Source: Clarkia xantiana subsp. parviflora
Lineage: Eukaryota > Streptophyta > Magnoliopsida > Myrtales > Onagraceae
Length of the DNA: 64,000 bases
Assembly (NCBI GenBank): GCA_036873135.1
Contig: JAPTYO010000020.1
Location: 2,038,081-2,102,080, forward strand
Direction of reading: 5' to 3'
In this document: positions 30,195-43,202 of the stretch, piece by piece
Numbering within the stretch: the stretch's first letter is position 1
Layout of the letters: every line of letters begins with the position of its first letter
The notes under the pieces: model-generated
Database searches by the model: none
The model's input: only the letters and a program-made list of their open reading frames with translations
Told to the model about the DNA's origin: nothing
Program-made: the position numbers and the translations under genes

Positions 30195-33100
30195 ATGGCT
30201 AGTAAAAGTGAGAGTTGGATTGACGGCTTGCAATACTCTTCACTTTTCTGGCCTTCACCTCGAGAATCTCAACAACGGAAGGTTTGTTTCTCCTTCTAAT
30301 ATGGGGTTTTGTCGTAGGATTATCCATTACTTTGTATATTTAGATTAATGTGTACATGTATTTGAATATAGAGCTGTCCCATTTCGACTAAAATTTCTAT
30401 ATTTGGTTAGATATCATTAGTTCAGTTGAAACATTGGAAGACTATTGTTATTAGTTGGAATCATTTAGTTAGATAGCAAATGATGAACTGAACCTTGGCA
30501 TTTAATCTATCCATGTTATTTTTATTGACCATTCAAGTGAGTTTCATGTCTGTATAATGCGTAAAAGGAATAAAATTGCGTTGAACATATTTGTTACAGT
30601 GATTTTTTGCGAGGATGAGATGCTCATATTTCTGACATTGAGAACATTTTTGTACTATATTTTGATTTGGAGAAGTTTTATGCAATATGATTTTACATTC
30701 TTCTGAGTCGATTCCCGTTTCTAATGAATAGATGATACACATGCTTAATGCAGGGTCAGATCAGAGCATATGTAGAGTATTTTGGTCAGTTCGCATCAGT
30801 ACAATTTCAGGATGATATTGCTGAGGTAGAATTCTTGCATGTTTAATTTGTAAATTAGCTTACTTATCTAGTTCGATCAGATGAAACTCTAAGACGGGCT
30901 TGTTGAAATTTCAACCCTGGGAGAAAGGTACATGAAAAATCACACTGATTACTTTTGTCCTTTTGGCAGTTGATCAAGAGCCGCTACCCCTCTAAAGAAG
31001 AGCGCCTTCTGGATGATGTATTGGGTATGCTATCTAAAGTTGTCTAATGAATTAAAATATGCATCTATAAAGCATCTTTACGACTAAACATTTTAATTAT
31101 GATATCATGCTGTTTAATTCATGGAATTTCATATAAGTTATTGACTTCTGTATTATTTTTATGTTTTATTTCCAGCTACGTTTGTGCTTCACCATCCGGA
31201 ATTTGGCGAGGCTGTCATTCATCCAATTATATCTTGTATAATAGATGGCATACTGGTGTATGATAGGAATGATCCTCCATTTGCTTCATTCGTTTCCTTG
31301 TTCAGTCCAAGTAGTGAGGTATGATCGATGAATTAATTTCTATTTTTCCTCCTTGGTTGATAACGTTTATGAGCTGTCCTTTTAGCACTGCAAATATTAT
31401 ATATGCCATTGATATATTTAGAACAATGCATGATGTACATTATGGTTACTTCTTAGAGAGGATAAGTCATTCGTGATGATCAAAGCATTCTTCCTGGTTT
31501 AATTTTTTTATCCTTAACCCATATTCTCCTACTGTCCTGCAACACTAGTTTTGGCCTGTATGTGAACCACAAGCTCTGTTATTGATGCTTGATTTACATT
31601 GTTCAGATGGCTTCCTACAGCTTAATCTACAAGCTTTGCTTAGCAGATAGTTCTAATTGGGCTTTCTTTGGTGCCTAACCACTTCTTTAGGCTTCAACTT
31701 ACAGTTTTTCTATTTTTTACAGAGTGAGTATTCTCACCAGTGGGCTCTGGCATGTATGGAGATTTTGAGAATCTTGACTCTTTATAATCGTCCGTACAAG
31801 ATAGAACGATCGGACTGTGAAGTAGAGAAAAGTCGAAAGAGTAGCAGTGGTTCAACTTGTGAATCTGATCCTAACCCACCTGCAAGGCCAGAGAGGAAAT
31901 CTACTAGGCCTTTATCCCCATGGATAACTGACATATTGCTTGCAGCACCTCTTGGTATCAGAAGTGATTACTTCCGATGGTAATTCCTTTTTCGTGATAG
32001 TATCCTGAATTGTTGTTTCAGTTCAGACATCATGGTTCTGGTCTCACTATATTTCATACTTGTTAGCCTTTTTGAAAAAATTGCTGTTGAAATGTCTATG
32101 ACATCTCCTTACTTCTTTCTTAAGTTAGTATTAGTATAAAGGTTTGCATTATGCATTCTCCTTAAAAAAAATTCACACTATCAAGACAAAACCTAATCAT
32201 CATTAATTAAATGAAAATAGAGTCAGTAATCGGTTTTCAGGACACTTATTAGGAAAGTGAATTAACTTACTTTTAAGGGAGAACCCCAGGCGTGGTCTAG
32301 CCCTATATTTTCGTGTTAGTAACCATGTTCTCTAAATGACACGTCCAGTGGAGGCGTACTATCATGATCATCCCTCATGCGTCTTTTGTTCAATATCTTA
32401 CAGTGAAAGCTCCCTAGATTTAATTAATAATATACATAATACTATATATACAGGTGCGGTGGTGTCGTGGGAAGATACTCAGCTGGAGAACTTAAGCCAC
32501 CTACAACAAGTAAAGTACTTTACTTCACACTATGAAAAGATGACCTGCTATTGCACTGTGTACTTTCTCTCAGATCTTCCCTTGAAGTAGTTTATTTAAA
32601 AATTATATTCTAGGTGATAAAATAAAATGCTCTACTGACTTGGCATTGTTCCTTAGTTACATCACGTGGATCTGGAAAACATCCTCAATTGATGCCATCA
32701 ACTCCAAGGTGGGCAGTTGCAAACGGTGCTGGTGTCATTTTAAGTGTTTGTGATGAGGAAGTTGCTCGCTATGATACTGTTACTCTAACAGCAGCAGCTG
32801 TGCCAGCACTACTACTACCTCCTCCGACAATACATGATCAGCAAGTTGCTGGGTTGCCTGCACTAGAGCCATATGCTCGTCTATTTCATCGGTAGCTCTC
32901 TGATCTTAATTCGAATATCCAGTTAATGGTTAATCTGATTTCCCGTGTAATTTTGTTGCCAAAATGCAAAGCTTACTCAACCTTCCTGTGTCCGGGCCTT
33001 TGTTTGGACGAGGGCCCGACTGCACTCAACTGATGCAAATAAGAGACTCGATATTTATGACTTGATTTGGAATATATTAGAATTCCACGTATTCCACAGA

Positions 33101-36100
33101 AAGTCTTGGTGTATTTATATAGCTTTTCCTCTAATACTTTCAGGTCATTTTATTTATCTTTTTTTTTTTGGGATACAGTAAGGGTGATTAGGCTTTTTAG
33201 TATATATGTATATGTACATTATTCCATTGACAGAACAGTAAATTACAATTTAATCACCATGCTATTCCTAATCTATTCTGTTCCCTTCCTATTATATTCC
33301 CCTTATGCCAACGAAATGTGTGGTTAGTACTTGAGTCCCATATGCTATCTGATAGACCTTTCCTACACCATATGCAATCATTATGTTATTACCTTTTAAT
33401 GGGTTAATTCGATCTTTTCTATCAGATATTATGCCATTGCTACCCCAAGTGCTACCCAAAGACTGCTTTTAGGACTTTTAGAGGCTCCGCCTTCATGGGC
33501 TCCTGATGCACTTGATGCAGCAGTTCAACTTGTAGAGCTTCTACGAGCCGCTGAAGAATATGCATCTGGAGTGAGAGTAAGTGTTATACACTGATCTATA
33601 TTACTAATATAAACCCATCAGCTATTAACTTTGCTGATCTGGTAGAGGGGTGCTGCCTGTTTGTCTTTGCTAAACTAATTTTGTTGTTTCCGTAGCTTCC
33701 TAGGAACTGGATGCATTTTCATTTCCTGCGTGCAATTGGAATTGCTATGTCAATGAGAGCAGGTGTTGCTGCTGATGCTGCAGCTGCCCTGCTCTTCCGC
33801 ATTCTTTCCCAACCAGCACTGCTCTTCCCTCCATTAAGGCAAGTTGAAGGAGTCGATGTTCAGCACGAACCAATGGGAGGTTATATCTCCAGCTACAGTA
33901 AGCAGGTAATGGTCATCATCAATCAGCACTCTATTTCAGTGTTGGTCAGTATGTGGTCATGTGCGTATTTTTTTCTCCTTTTTTTTTTTTCCCCTGAATG
34001 ATTCTACCACTCATCTATTCGAGGGTAACTAGTAGGCTAATTCTCCATTAGTGTAGGATCTAATATATAGCTATGTGTTATAGTTAGGAACACTAAACTG
34101 TAGGTGGAACTTTAAACACAAAACATTACGGTATAAGTTGAAAACACACTTAAGGGTTCAAGTGTAGCCTGCTTAAAGTTGCACAGTTTGGATCACCAAA
34201 TTACTGCCTATTAAATTCAAGTTTCTGACCATTTTCTTGAACATATTTTCAAACAGATTGAAGTTCCTTTAGCTGAAGCAACCATAGAAGCCACAGCCCA
34301 AGGAATTGCATCAATGCTCTGTGCACATGGCCCTGAAGTTGAATGGAGAATCTGTACAATCTGGGAAGCTGCTTATGGCCTGATTCCATTAAGCTCCTCT
34401 GCAGTCGACCTTCCAGAAATCATAGTTGCAACACCACTGCAACCTCCAATATTGTCTTGGAACCTTTACATCCCTCTTCTTAAAGTCCTAGAATACCTTC
34501 CACGTGGGAGCCCTTCAGAGGCTTGCTTGATGAAGATATTTGTTGCCACTGTGGAGGCCATTCTTCAGAGAACTCACCCCCTCAACGGTTCCTACCATGA
34601 AAGGACTGTAAAGAGTAGGTATCTGTCAGGCATGGGGCCCGTTTCCAAGAATCTTTCCGAGGCAGAGCTTCGGACTATGGTCCACTCTCTCTTCTTGGAA
34701 TCGTGCGCCTCTGTTGAGCTCTCATCTCGGTTGCTCTTTGTTGTGTTGACGGTTTGTATTAGTCATGAGGCACAGATCAATGGGAGCACTAGACCAATAG
34801 GAGATGACAATGGTCTGGTAGAAGAGCTTACTGAGGACCCACAATCAAGTTCTGACAGAAGGGAAAGTAGGAGGAGGAAGACGAGGAGTAGAAAGGTTAC
34901 AAAACAAGGCCCGGTTGGAGCTTTTAATTCTTTTGTTCTTGGTGCTGTATGTGCTCTTTCTCATGAGCTGAAGTTGTTTACTTGGATCTCTAGAGGGACT
35001 AACCGCAAAAACCTGGAAAATTTAGTCAAGCCCGCCAAAACAAGCGGCTCCTCAGATCAGTTTCAAAGTAGTTTTGACTCGGCTATTAACCACACGCACA
35101 GAATTTTGGCAATCTTGGAGGCACTTTTTTCTCTGAAGCCTTCTTCCATTGGGACATCTTGGGGTAACAGTTCAAATGAGATTGTAGCTGCTGCAATGGT
35201 GGCCGCTCATGTGTCTGAACTGTTTCGACAATCAAAGGCCTGCATGAGTTCACTGTCTGGTCTGATGCAGTGCAAGTTGGATACCGAAATCCAAACTCGG
35301 GCTTCCTCCCTGTACAACCTCATTGACATCCACAGCAAGGCTGTTGCTTCCATTGTGAACAATTTAGAACCTCTCCAGGCTCATTTAATGCAGGCACCGG
35401 TTTGTAGGGAATCCTTCCTCTGTCTTGACCCGAAACAGGACGGGTCAAGTGGTTGCTCTGAAGTGGGTGAATCGTCATTGCTGAAAGCATCGGATGACCC
35501 GAAGAATCTGGTCGAGTGTGGGAGACCTTTGATTTCTAGTGAGGGACAACTGTCGAGCTCTCATGGAAAAGCTAAAGGTAACACCTTTGGTAAAGGGATT
35601 GCTGAATTTCCCGTAGATGCCTCGGATTTGGCAAATTTCCTCACAATGGATAGGCACTTAGGGTTTGACTTCAGTGCAAAAGTTCTTCTCAGATCAGTTC
35701 TTGCTGAGAAACAGGAATTATGTTTCTCTGTTGTGTCACTGTTATGGCACAAGCTGGTTACAGCACCTGAGATTCAACCTATTGCTGAGAGCACGTCGGC
35801 ACAGCAAGGATGGAGACAGGTAATTTCTAATTCCACTCTCTCTATGTTTTTACATGTCCCTCTGTGCTTTCTTCTTAAGGGTAGTCCTAACTTAACTTGA
35901 TGTATTTGAATGAATCCAGGTAGTAGATGCCCTCTGCAATGTTGTGTCAGAATCACCAACAAATGCAGCCACAGCTGTTGTTCTTCAGGTTTGAAATTGC
36001 TCAAATTGCCATTAGCCATATTCTCTGTTTAAAGTTGCAATGAGGGCTCGGTTTTGACTTTACTTGTAAAGTCTCAAAGAACTTCATTTGTTTAATCACT

Positions 36101-37226
36101 AATATTTGGTCTTTGGTTTACAGGCCGAGAAAGAACTGCAACCGTGGATAGCTAAGGATGATGATCAAGGTCAGAAAATGTGGAGAACCAACCAACGCAT
36201 AATTCGGTTGATCGTGGAGCTGATGAGAATCCACGAGAGACCTGAGTCGTTGGTGATCCTTGCAAGTGCATCGGATCTCCTCCTCCGAGCAACCGATGGG
36301 CTTCTTGTTGATGGAGAAGCTTGCACTTTACCACAGCTAGAGGTTTGTATATTTATCTTCTGCAAATTGTTAATGTTTAAGCCCTCCTCTAGGTGGTGTC
36401 GCTAGCGGGATTCGAACTTGGTTCGCTTCTGGGAACACAACTCACTTTACCAGTTAGGTTCAACAACCTTGGGTTAAAGAACAATAGATGAAAGAAAGTT
36501 TTAGATTTACTTGGTACACCTTTGTCTCACTAAGTGTTTGCTCTTCGCCGAAATGAACAGCTACTTGAGGTGACGGCTCGAGCGGTTCAACTGGTGCTAG
36601 ACTGGGGCGAGTCGGGCGTAGCAGTTGCTGATGGCCTCTGCAATCTACTCAAGGTAAACCTTCTTGTTGCATTGGAATGAATAAGATACGAGGTTTAGAA
36701 AAATCCATCTTCATACACCTTCTATCCATGTAATATGGTGTAGCGGTTCAACGCTTCATCTCTTAACCAGATAGTAGGATTCAAATTTCAAACCCTGCTA
36801 AGACCATGAGAATGAAAAAACAATAACGGGCTTTTGACCTTTAGTTGTCTTTTGATTCGGATACTAATTACAAGGTATATCCAATTGTAGTGTCGGATAT
36901 CCGCAACCGTTCGGTGCCTGTCTCACCCAAGCGCACATGTTCGAGCCCTGAGCACGTCGGTCCTAAGAGACATCCTCAAAACGGGCATCATCAACTCTAG
37001 ACAAAAACTGCCACGGGAACGGGACAAGAACGGGGTCCACGGTGCCGCATCATCTTCATCTTCATCACCATACCAGTTATTCGAGCTAGAAGATCAAGTA
37101 ATCAACTGGAAAGTGGACATTGAGAAATGCTTGACATGGGAAGCTCACAGCCGCCTTTCCACCGGAATGTCGCTCCAGTTTCTCGATACGGCTGCTAAGC
37201 AATTAGGCTGTGAAATCTCGTTATGA
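30195..37226 (+). CDS. GI: GIGANTEA, circadian clock and flowering-time protein (14 coding exons)
   Basis: GI is a large plant-specific nuclear and cytosolic protein. It stabilises ZTL and acts with FKF1 to remove CDF repressors, linking the clock to photoperiodic flowering. Coding exons: 30195-30281, 30754-30825, 30970-31024, 31176-31318, 31723-31979, 32454-32509, 32657-32891, 33426-33576, 33696-33905, 34257-35819, 35920-35988, 36124-36342, 36561-36653, 36891-37226. They join in frame to 1181 aa (Arabidopsis GI has 1173). Diagnostic stretches include SWIDGLQYSSLFWPSP at the N terminus, LAAPLGIRSDYFRWCGGV, PALEPYARLFHRYYAIATPS, MLCAHGPEVEWRICTIWEAA, SNEIVAAAMVAAHVSELFR and DIEKCLTWEAHSRLSTGM near the C terminus. 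No broken exon is seen. A likely 5'-UTR exon lies at about 29450-29665, followed by a GTAGCTG donor. The last intron but one carries a tRNA-like patch near 36400, and intron 13 a SINE-like sequence. Confidence 0.98.
36728..36835 (+). mobile_element. SINE-like tRNA-derived repeat in GI intron 13
   Basis: ATGTAATATGGTGTAGCGGT, TCAACGCTTCATCTCTTAA and GACCATGAGAATGAAAA align with the copy at 42981-43080. GGTGTAGCGGTTCAACGC resembles a Pol III A box and the TTCAAATTTCAAACC region a decayed B box. Confidence 0.5.
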
Positions 37227-37532
37227 CACGACGATCAAACATCGCATTGTATTAGGCGGTCTTTATCCTTGTTAAGGCTTCAATCCTTTGGGGTGTTTGA
37301 TTTTTGTACTACATGATGTAATTCCGCTAGTGCTAACCTTGTATTTTGACCATATCTTGTGATGTACCATAAAGAGTAAGACTGTAAAATATACCTATTG
37401 TGAAATATACCTCTTTTCTTCTTTATCGTCGTTGTTCGGACCCGAGTGGACGACATGATTGTTTCTGAGCATAATGTTTTGGTAATTTGCCATAAAAAAC
37501 GGTCTTACTTGTGATGCAAGCTATTTGCATGT
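37227..37532 (+). other. GIGANTEA 3' flank
   Basis: Contains the likely GI 3' UTR. ATAAAG- and AATATA-like signals lie around 37370-37410. No further gene. Confidence 0.5.
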
Positions 37533-37962
37533 GTTAATAATCAAATTGTTATATGAACTTTGACGAATTTATAAATTGTTTTCTGAATAAATATCTACTT
37601 TTGTTTTATTTTTTTGTCAAAATTGTACATAAAATGTATCAAGATATACTTAAACAAATTGAAAGTATTGCAACAAAGTAATTTTTATTGGATGCTCAAT
37701 TATATTTCCGCTGAATGCGGACGATACTTTTCAATTGAAGTATCTTGTTGTAATTATTTTAATTTATATTTGAATCCATTATAGTACACATGAAAAGACA
37801 CCGTGTGGCGAAAACATGCTTAGTTTCCGTCCAACTAGACAAGTATTGAAATTGAAGTTGCAATTAAAGTCCATATATCCAATTTTTTAAAAAAATTAAA
37901 TTTAAGTAGCAAATTTTAAATTAGTCAAAGTTTATATAGCAATTCGGCTATTAACCAACCCA
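37533..37962. mobile_element. MITE with about 37-bp inverted ends
   Basis: The left end TGTTAATAATCAAATTGTTA, TATGAACTTTGACGAAT is mirrored by ATTAGTCAAAGTTTATATAG, CAATTCGGCTATTAACC at the right. The interior is AT-rich without coding potential. Related to 16777-17215. No clear target duplication. Confidence 0.6.
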
Positions 37963-38039
37963 TTTGTCTATGGTGCCTTGATAAACAATTAATTAAGTTA
38001 CACAAGAGGAAGAAAAGAAAGCTTTGTGATGTTGAATAT

Positions 38040-38131
38040 TGGGCCTGTACAAAAGGCCCAATATTAGAACAGACGGACTAGTAAAGCCCAAGGATGGCAA
38101 AGTAGTCATTTCGGATAGCATGAAAACCCTA
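38040..38131 (+). promoter_or_regulatory. RPS18 promoter: site II motifs and telo-box
   Basis: TGGGCC at 38040-38045, GGCCCA at 38055-38060 and AGCCCA at 38085-38090 are site II (TGGGCY) elements. AAACCCTA at 38124-38131 is a telo-box. In plants this combination is typical of ribosomal-protein and growth-linked promoters and binds TCP and telo-box factors. It lies 110-200 bases before the ATG of RPS18. Confidence 0.75.
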
Positions 38132-38243
38132 GGTCTCTCCGAATCCATAGATATAACGGAAATTCCACGGTTGAGGGAATCAGGACCGCCTCCGAGACAG
38201 AGAATAGCAGAGCACCGCCGCCTAGCTCGAAGCTGCGTCCAAA

Positions 38244-39721
<1,478 letters not shown>

Positions 39722-40099
39722 GCTCGGTCGGTTTTGTTTCAATCTGCAACAGAATGTAAGAGCCTGGAGTTTTGCCTTGGAGAAGTACTTGGAGAAGTGG
39801 TCTCGTGCGATCTCATGCGCGGCCATCATGTTGGGATGGATCCTAAATTTGCAGGATTTCTTGTTTAGCTCAATAGATTCTTGTTTTTACATGTTAGCCA
39901 TAATATAAAGAACTTGCCCCCGTTTCTGTTTAATTTGAATGGAACGAGTTACATGTCTATCACGTGATGATAAAAAACATAGTAAATTGTTCGCTAATGT
40001 TTGAGCATAATGCAGTAAAGTGCATCACAGTAAATTGGTAGGTGATGTTTGAGCAATTAGATGAAATCTCTACGTAGTATTTGGACTGCTCGTGTCTAA
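39722..40099 (+). other. RPS18 3' flank
   Basis: The likely 3' UTR runs to roughly 39910 (ATAATATAAAG near 39900). A reading frame continues past the stop in another phase but is non-coding. A small repeat (GTAAATTG.T.G.TGATGTTTGAGCA) occurs twice at about 39980-40060. Confidence 0.5.
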
Positions 40100-40620
40100 T
40101 ATGTGAGTGATTCTGTTTCCGAATGACAACATTCTACAAACCAAGCAAACCTTACACATGAAATAAATACCAAATGTTCAAAAATAACCTCCACCAGCAC
40201 TTAAATTACTTAAATTGCTAGTTGGTGTTTATTAATTGGTATTTAAGCAGCTGATTAGTTATGTTTTCTTCACATGGGTGATTCTGTCTCAGAAAACTGA
40301 AATTTTGCGAAGTAAACAATCAATACACATGAAATAACTAGAAAAATGTTCAAAAGTAAACTTCCACCAACAATCATACTAAGCTAATGTTACATGTTTA
40401 ACTTGTTAACTGATATTTGAACAGTAAAATTGTTAATTAATGAATTGCTAATTAACAATATATGGGTAGCAAAACAAATTATTATTTAATTTTTCATCTC
40501 TGGTTTTAAATGTGAGTAATTCTATCTCAAGAATACAAAAATCCTATGAAACAAACTGACTGTACACATAAAATAACTTTAAAAAAATGTTTAAAAATAA
40601 ACTTTCGCAAGCACTAAAAA
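40100..40620. repeat. Three diverged tandem repeat units
   Basis: Units at about 40100-40200, 40273-40374 and 40511-40615 share G.GTGATTCTGT.TC..AA, a central ACAAACTGA/AAACAAT.A region and ACACATGAAATAA.T..AAAA, AATGTTCAAAA.TAA.CTTCCACCA. Spacing is about 170-240 bases. The repeats fill most of the RPS18-OHP2 gap; function unknown. Confidence 0.65.
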
Positions 40621-41009
40621 TTAATTTTTTTACTAAAGTGGTCGTCAAACAGCGAAAAATACGAAAATGTTAACAATTGTAACATAATCATGCATATAAC
40701 TATCGGAGCACTTTGCACGGTGACTGAGAATGTTGTACGTGATCGAACTTAGCTATCAACTTGATAATGATCATATTATTATTATATATATATAAGTTTA
40801 ATTTGACTTTTTAGAAAGAATCAAATAGGTTTTGCAAGTGAAGAAAAGAACACATCTCTTATTCCCGTACCACACAACTTATGCCCAATCATCTCTTTAT
40901 CCACTAAAACCCACTTTTCTTCTTCTCTTCTTCTCTGAAAAAGATTTTTATTCTAATTCTTCCCTGAATTAAATCCCAGAGCTCCGACAGCCATAGGACG
41001 AGACCACCC
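40621..41009 (+). promoter_or_regulatory. OHP2 upstream region
   Basis: Presumed promoter and 5' UTR of OHP2. A TTATATATATATAA patch near 40780-40794 could serve as a TATA region. CT-rich leader sequence (TTCTTCTTCTCTTCTTCTCT) lies at about 40918-40937. Confidence 0.4.
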
Positions 41010-42923
41010 ATGTCTGTGGCAACCTCGTTTCCATGTCTCAAAATCCCCACTTCTTCTTCTTCAACATCTCCGAAGCCATTCCTTTTCACAGTCCGGAGTT
41101 CTCAGACGGAGGGGCCTCTGAGGAGACCGGCGACCCCACCTCTGAGAAATCCCTCTCCGCCGTCCCCTCCCAAGCAGGTCACGGCTTCTCCCCCGCCGGC
41201 GCCGGCGAAGCCTGCTCCGGTGATGGTGGATGGAAAGGGCGGGGTGACGGTGGAGTTTCAGAGACAGGTGGCGAGGGAGCTTCAGCAGTACTTTAAGCAG
41301 AAGAAGGTTGAGGAAGCTAATCAAGGTCCTTTCTTCGGGTTCATCGCCAAGAATGAGATCTCCAATGGAAGGTATTATATAACTCCACAGTTGAAAATGT
41401 GTGATTTTGGGCCGAAGCCGGTAATTTTGTTCGGAATAATTGAATTAGGATCAAAAATAATTTAGGGTAAATGTAAATTTTTAAATGATCTAATCGGAAC
41501 AAAATTACAACTTTTAAAGTCCAATTGCATAGGATATGGTGATTTAGAAGTGGAGTAGGATCATACTGCATTGTTCATTTATGGTGTGAAATTCAAGTTC
41601 AATAGCTTAGACAGTTCGTAATGTTAGGAATTGAAGTCTATGAGATAAATTAAGGGTTAAAAGGTCTTTTAGTGTCATATGTTTGGTCATTGTTGGGTTT
41701 CGGTGTCATATATTTATTTTTATAGTCTTTTGGTGCCATATGTTTGCAATTTGTAGACTTTTGGTACATCCGTTAGTCAACAGTTAAGTTTGACCGTTAA
41801 ATACTTTTATTTTGTTCAATTTAGTCCTCCAATTTATATCATTAATTTTTAATTATTACAATTTAGTCCATTAAGATTCAAAATTGTACCTAGTTCTAAA
41901 TTGACCGAGTTAGGGTCGGACCCTGGCTTGGGTCCCCAGACCTAGGTGACCCTAGCCGGGGTCAGACCCGGCCATGGGTCTGACCCTATTCGGGTCAATT
42001 TGACCCTAGGTCAATCGAACCCTAGGGTCAAATTGACCCAGCCATGGGTCTGGCCCTAGCCGGGTCAATTTGACCCTAGGTCCGATTGACCCAAATCAGA
42101 CCTAAGGTCAAATTAACCCAGCTAGGGCCGGACCCATGGCTGGGTCTGCCCCTAGCTAGGGTCGCCGGACCTGGGCGACCCTAGCCAGGGTCAGACCCAG
42201 GCATGGGTCCGGCCCTAGCCGGGTCAATTTGATCCTAGGTTCGATTGAGGTCAATCGGACCTAGGATCAAATTGACCTAGCTAGGCCCGGACCCATGGCT
42301 GGGTCCAACCCTTGCTAGGGTCGCCGGACTTGGGCGACCCTAGCCAGAGTCAGACTCAGCCATGGGTTCGGCCCTGGATGGGTCAATTTGACCCTAGGGT
42401 CCGATTGACCTAGGGTCAAACTGACCCAGCTAAGGTCAGACCCATGGTCGGGTCTGACCCCGGCTAAGGTCTCCCAGGTTTGGGGACCCAAGTCAGGGTC
42501 CGACCCTGACTCGGTCAATTTAGAACTAGGTACGATTTTGAATCTTTAGGGACTAAATTGTAATAATTAAAAATTAATGATATAAATTGGAGGACTAAAT
42601 TGAACAAAATAAAAATATTTAACGGTCAAACTTAACTGTTGACTAACGGATGCACCAAAAGTCTACAAACTGCAAACATATGACACCAAAGGCCTACAAA
42701 AATAAATATATGACATCAAAAACCAACATAGCCAAACATATGGCAAAAAAACCCTTTAACCCATAAATTAATTACAGATGTTTTTGGATTGATATATTTA
42801 TAATACAGGTGGGCGATGTTTGGTTTTGCGGTGGGATTGCTGACGGAGTATGCGACGGGATCGGACTTTGTAGATCAAGTGAAGATTCTTCTGTCCAACT
42901 TCGGAATAGTCGATCTTGATTGA
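41010..42923 (+). CDS. OHP2: One-helix protein 2 (LHC-like, chloroplast), 2 exons
   Basis: OHP2 is a single-helix light-harvesting-like protein of the thylakoid membrane. With OHP1 and HCF244 it binds pigments and supports D1 synthesis and photosystem II reaction-centre assembly. Exons 41010-41371 and 42809-42923 join in frame (NGR/WAMFGF) to 158 aa. A Ser/Thr-rich transit peptide is followed by SSQTEGPLRRPATPPLR, a Pro-rich linker, VEFQRQVARELQQYFKQKK and GPFFGF. The LHC helix is ISNGRWAMFGFAVGLLTEYA with the chlorophyll-binding E/N..R signature, then GSDFVDQVKILLSNFGI at the C terminus. The intron (1437 bases) is mostly a 1.1-kb MULE, which ends only about 45 bases before the acceptor. The coding sequence is intact. 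Confidence 0.95.
41654..42762. mobile_element. MULE-type element in the OHP2 intron, TSD ATAAATTAA
   Basis: Starts GGGTTAAAAGGTCTTTT and ends with its inverted complement. ATAAATTAA is present directly on both sides (41645-41653 and 42763-42771). About 280 bases of inverted arms (CAATTTAGTCC / GGACTAAATTG) flank a core (about 41900-42530) of GGGTC/GACCC-rich repeats such as GGGTCAATTTGACCCTAGGT, repeated in both orientations. It contains no transposase. Confidence 0.92.
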
Positions 42924-43202
42924 TTGCAATTGGACCGATTTTATATATATACATGGATAATAAGTTTATGAGCTTCAACCATGTAACAATAGTGTGGTGG
43001 TTCAGCGTCTCATCACTTAAACAGGGGTCAGAGGTTCAATCCTCGCTAGTGACCATGAGAATATAAAATTAATTATGACTAACACTTTACCCCTTACGGA
43101 CTGACCCGCCTAATGAGGGCTCCCTTAGGACTACCCCGCGGAAAACCAAAAAGCGGCACGAACATTACATGCCTTCTCAATATCTTTATTATATATGTGT
43201 AA
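42924..43202 (+). other. OHP2 3' flank with SINE-like insertion
   Basis: Short 3'-flank DNA with TTATATATATACATGG at 42942-42957, followed by the SINE-like repeat and then a MULE from 43203. Confidence 0.5.
42981..43165 (+). mobile_element. SINE-like tRNA-derived repeat
   Basis: The head has GTGTGGTGGTTCAGCG (A-box-like) and GAGGTTCAATCCTCG (B-box-like, near consensus GGTTCGANTCC). The region aligns with the repeat at 36728-36835 from ATGTAA to GACCATGAGAAT. The tail holds CCTTACGGACTGACCCGCC and GACTACCCCGCGG, as in tRNA-headed plant SINEs. No clear target duplication. Confidence 0.55.

Noticed and set aside
36390..36470. tRNA-like patch (GCGGGATTCGAACTTGG) in GI intron 12
   Set aside because: A B-box-like word is present on the minus strand, but no cloverleaf can be drawn; probably an old SINE fragment.
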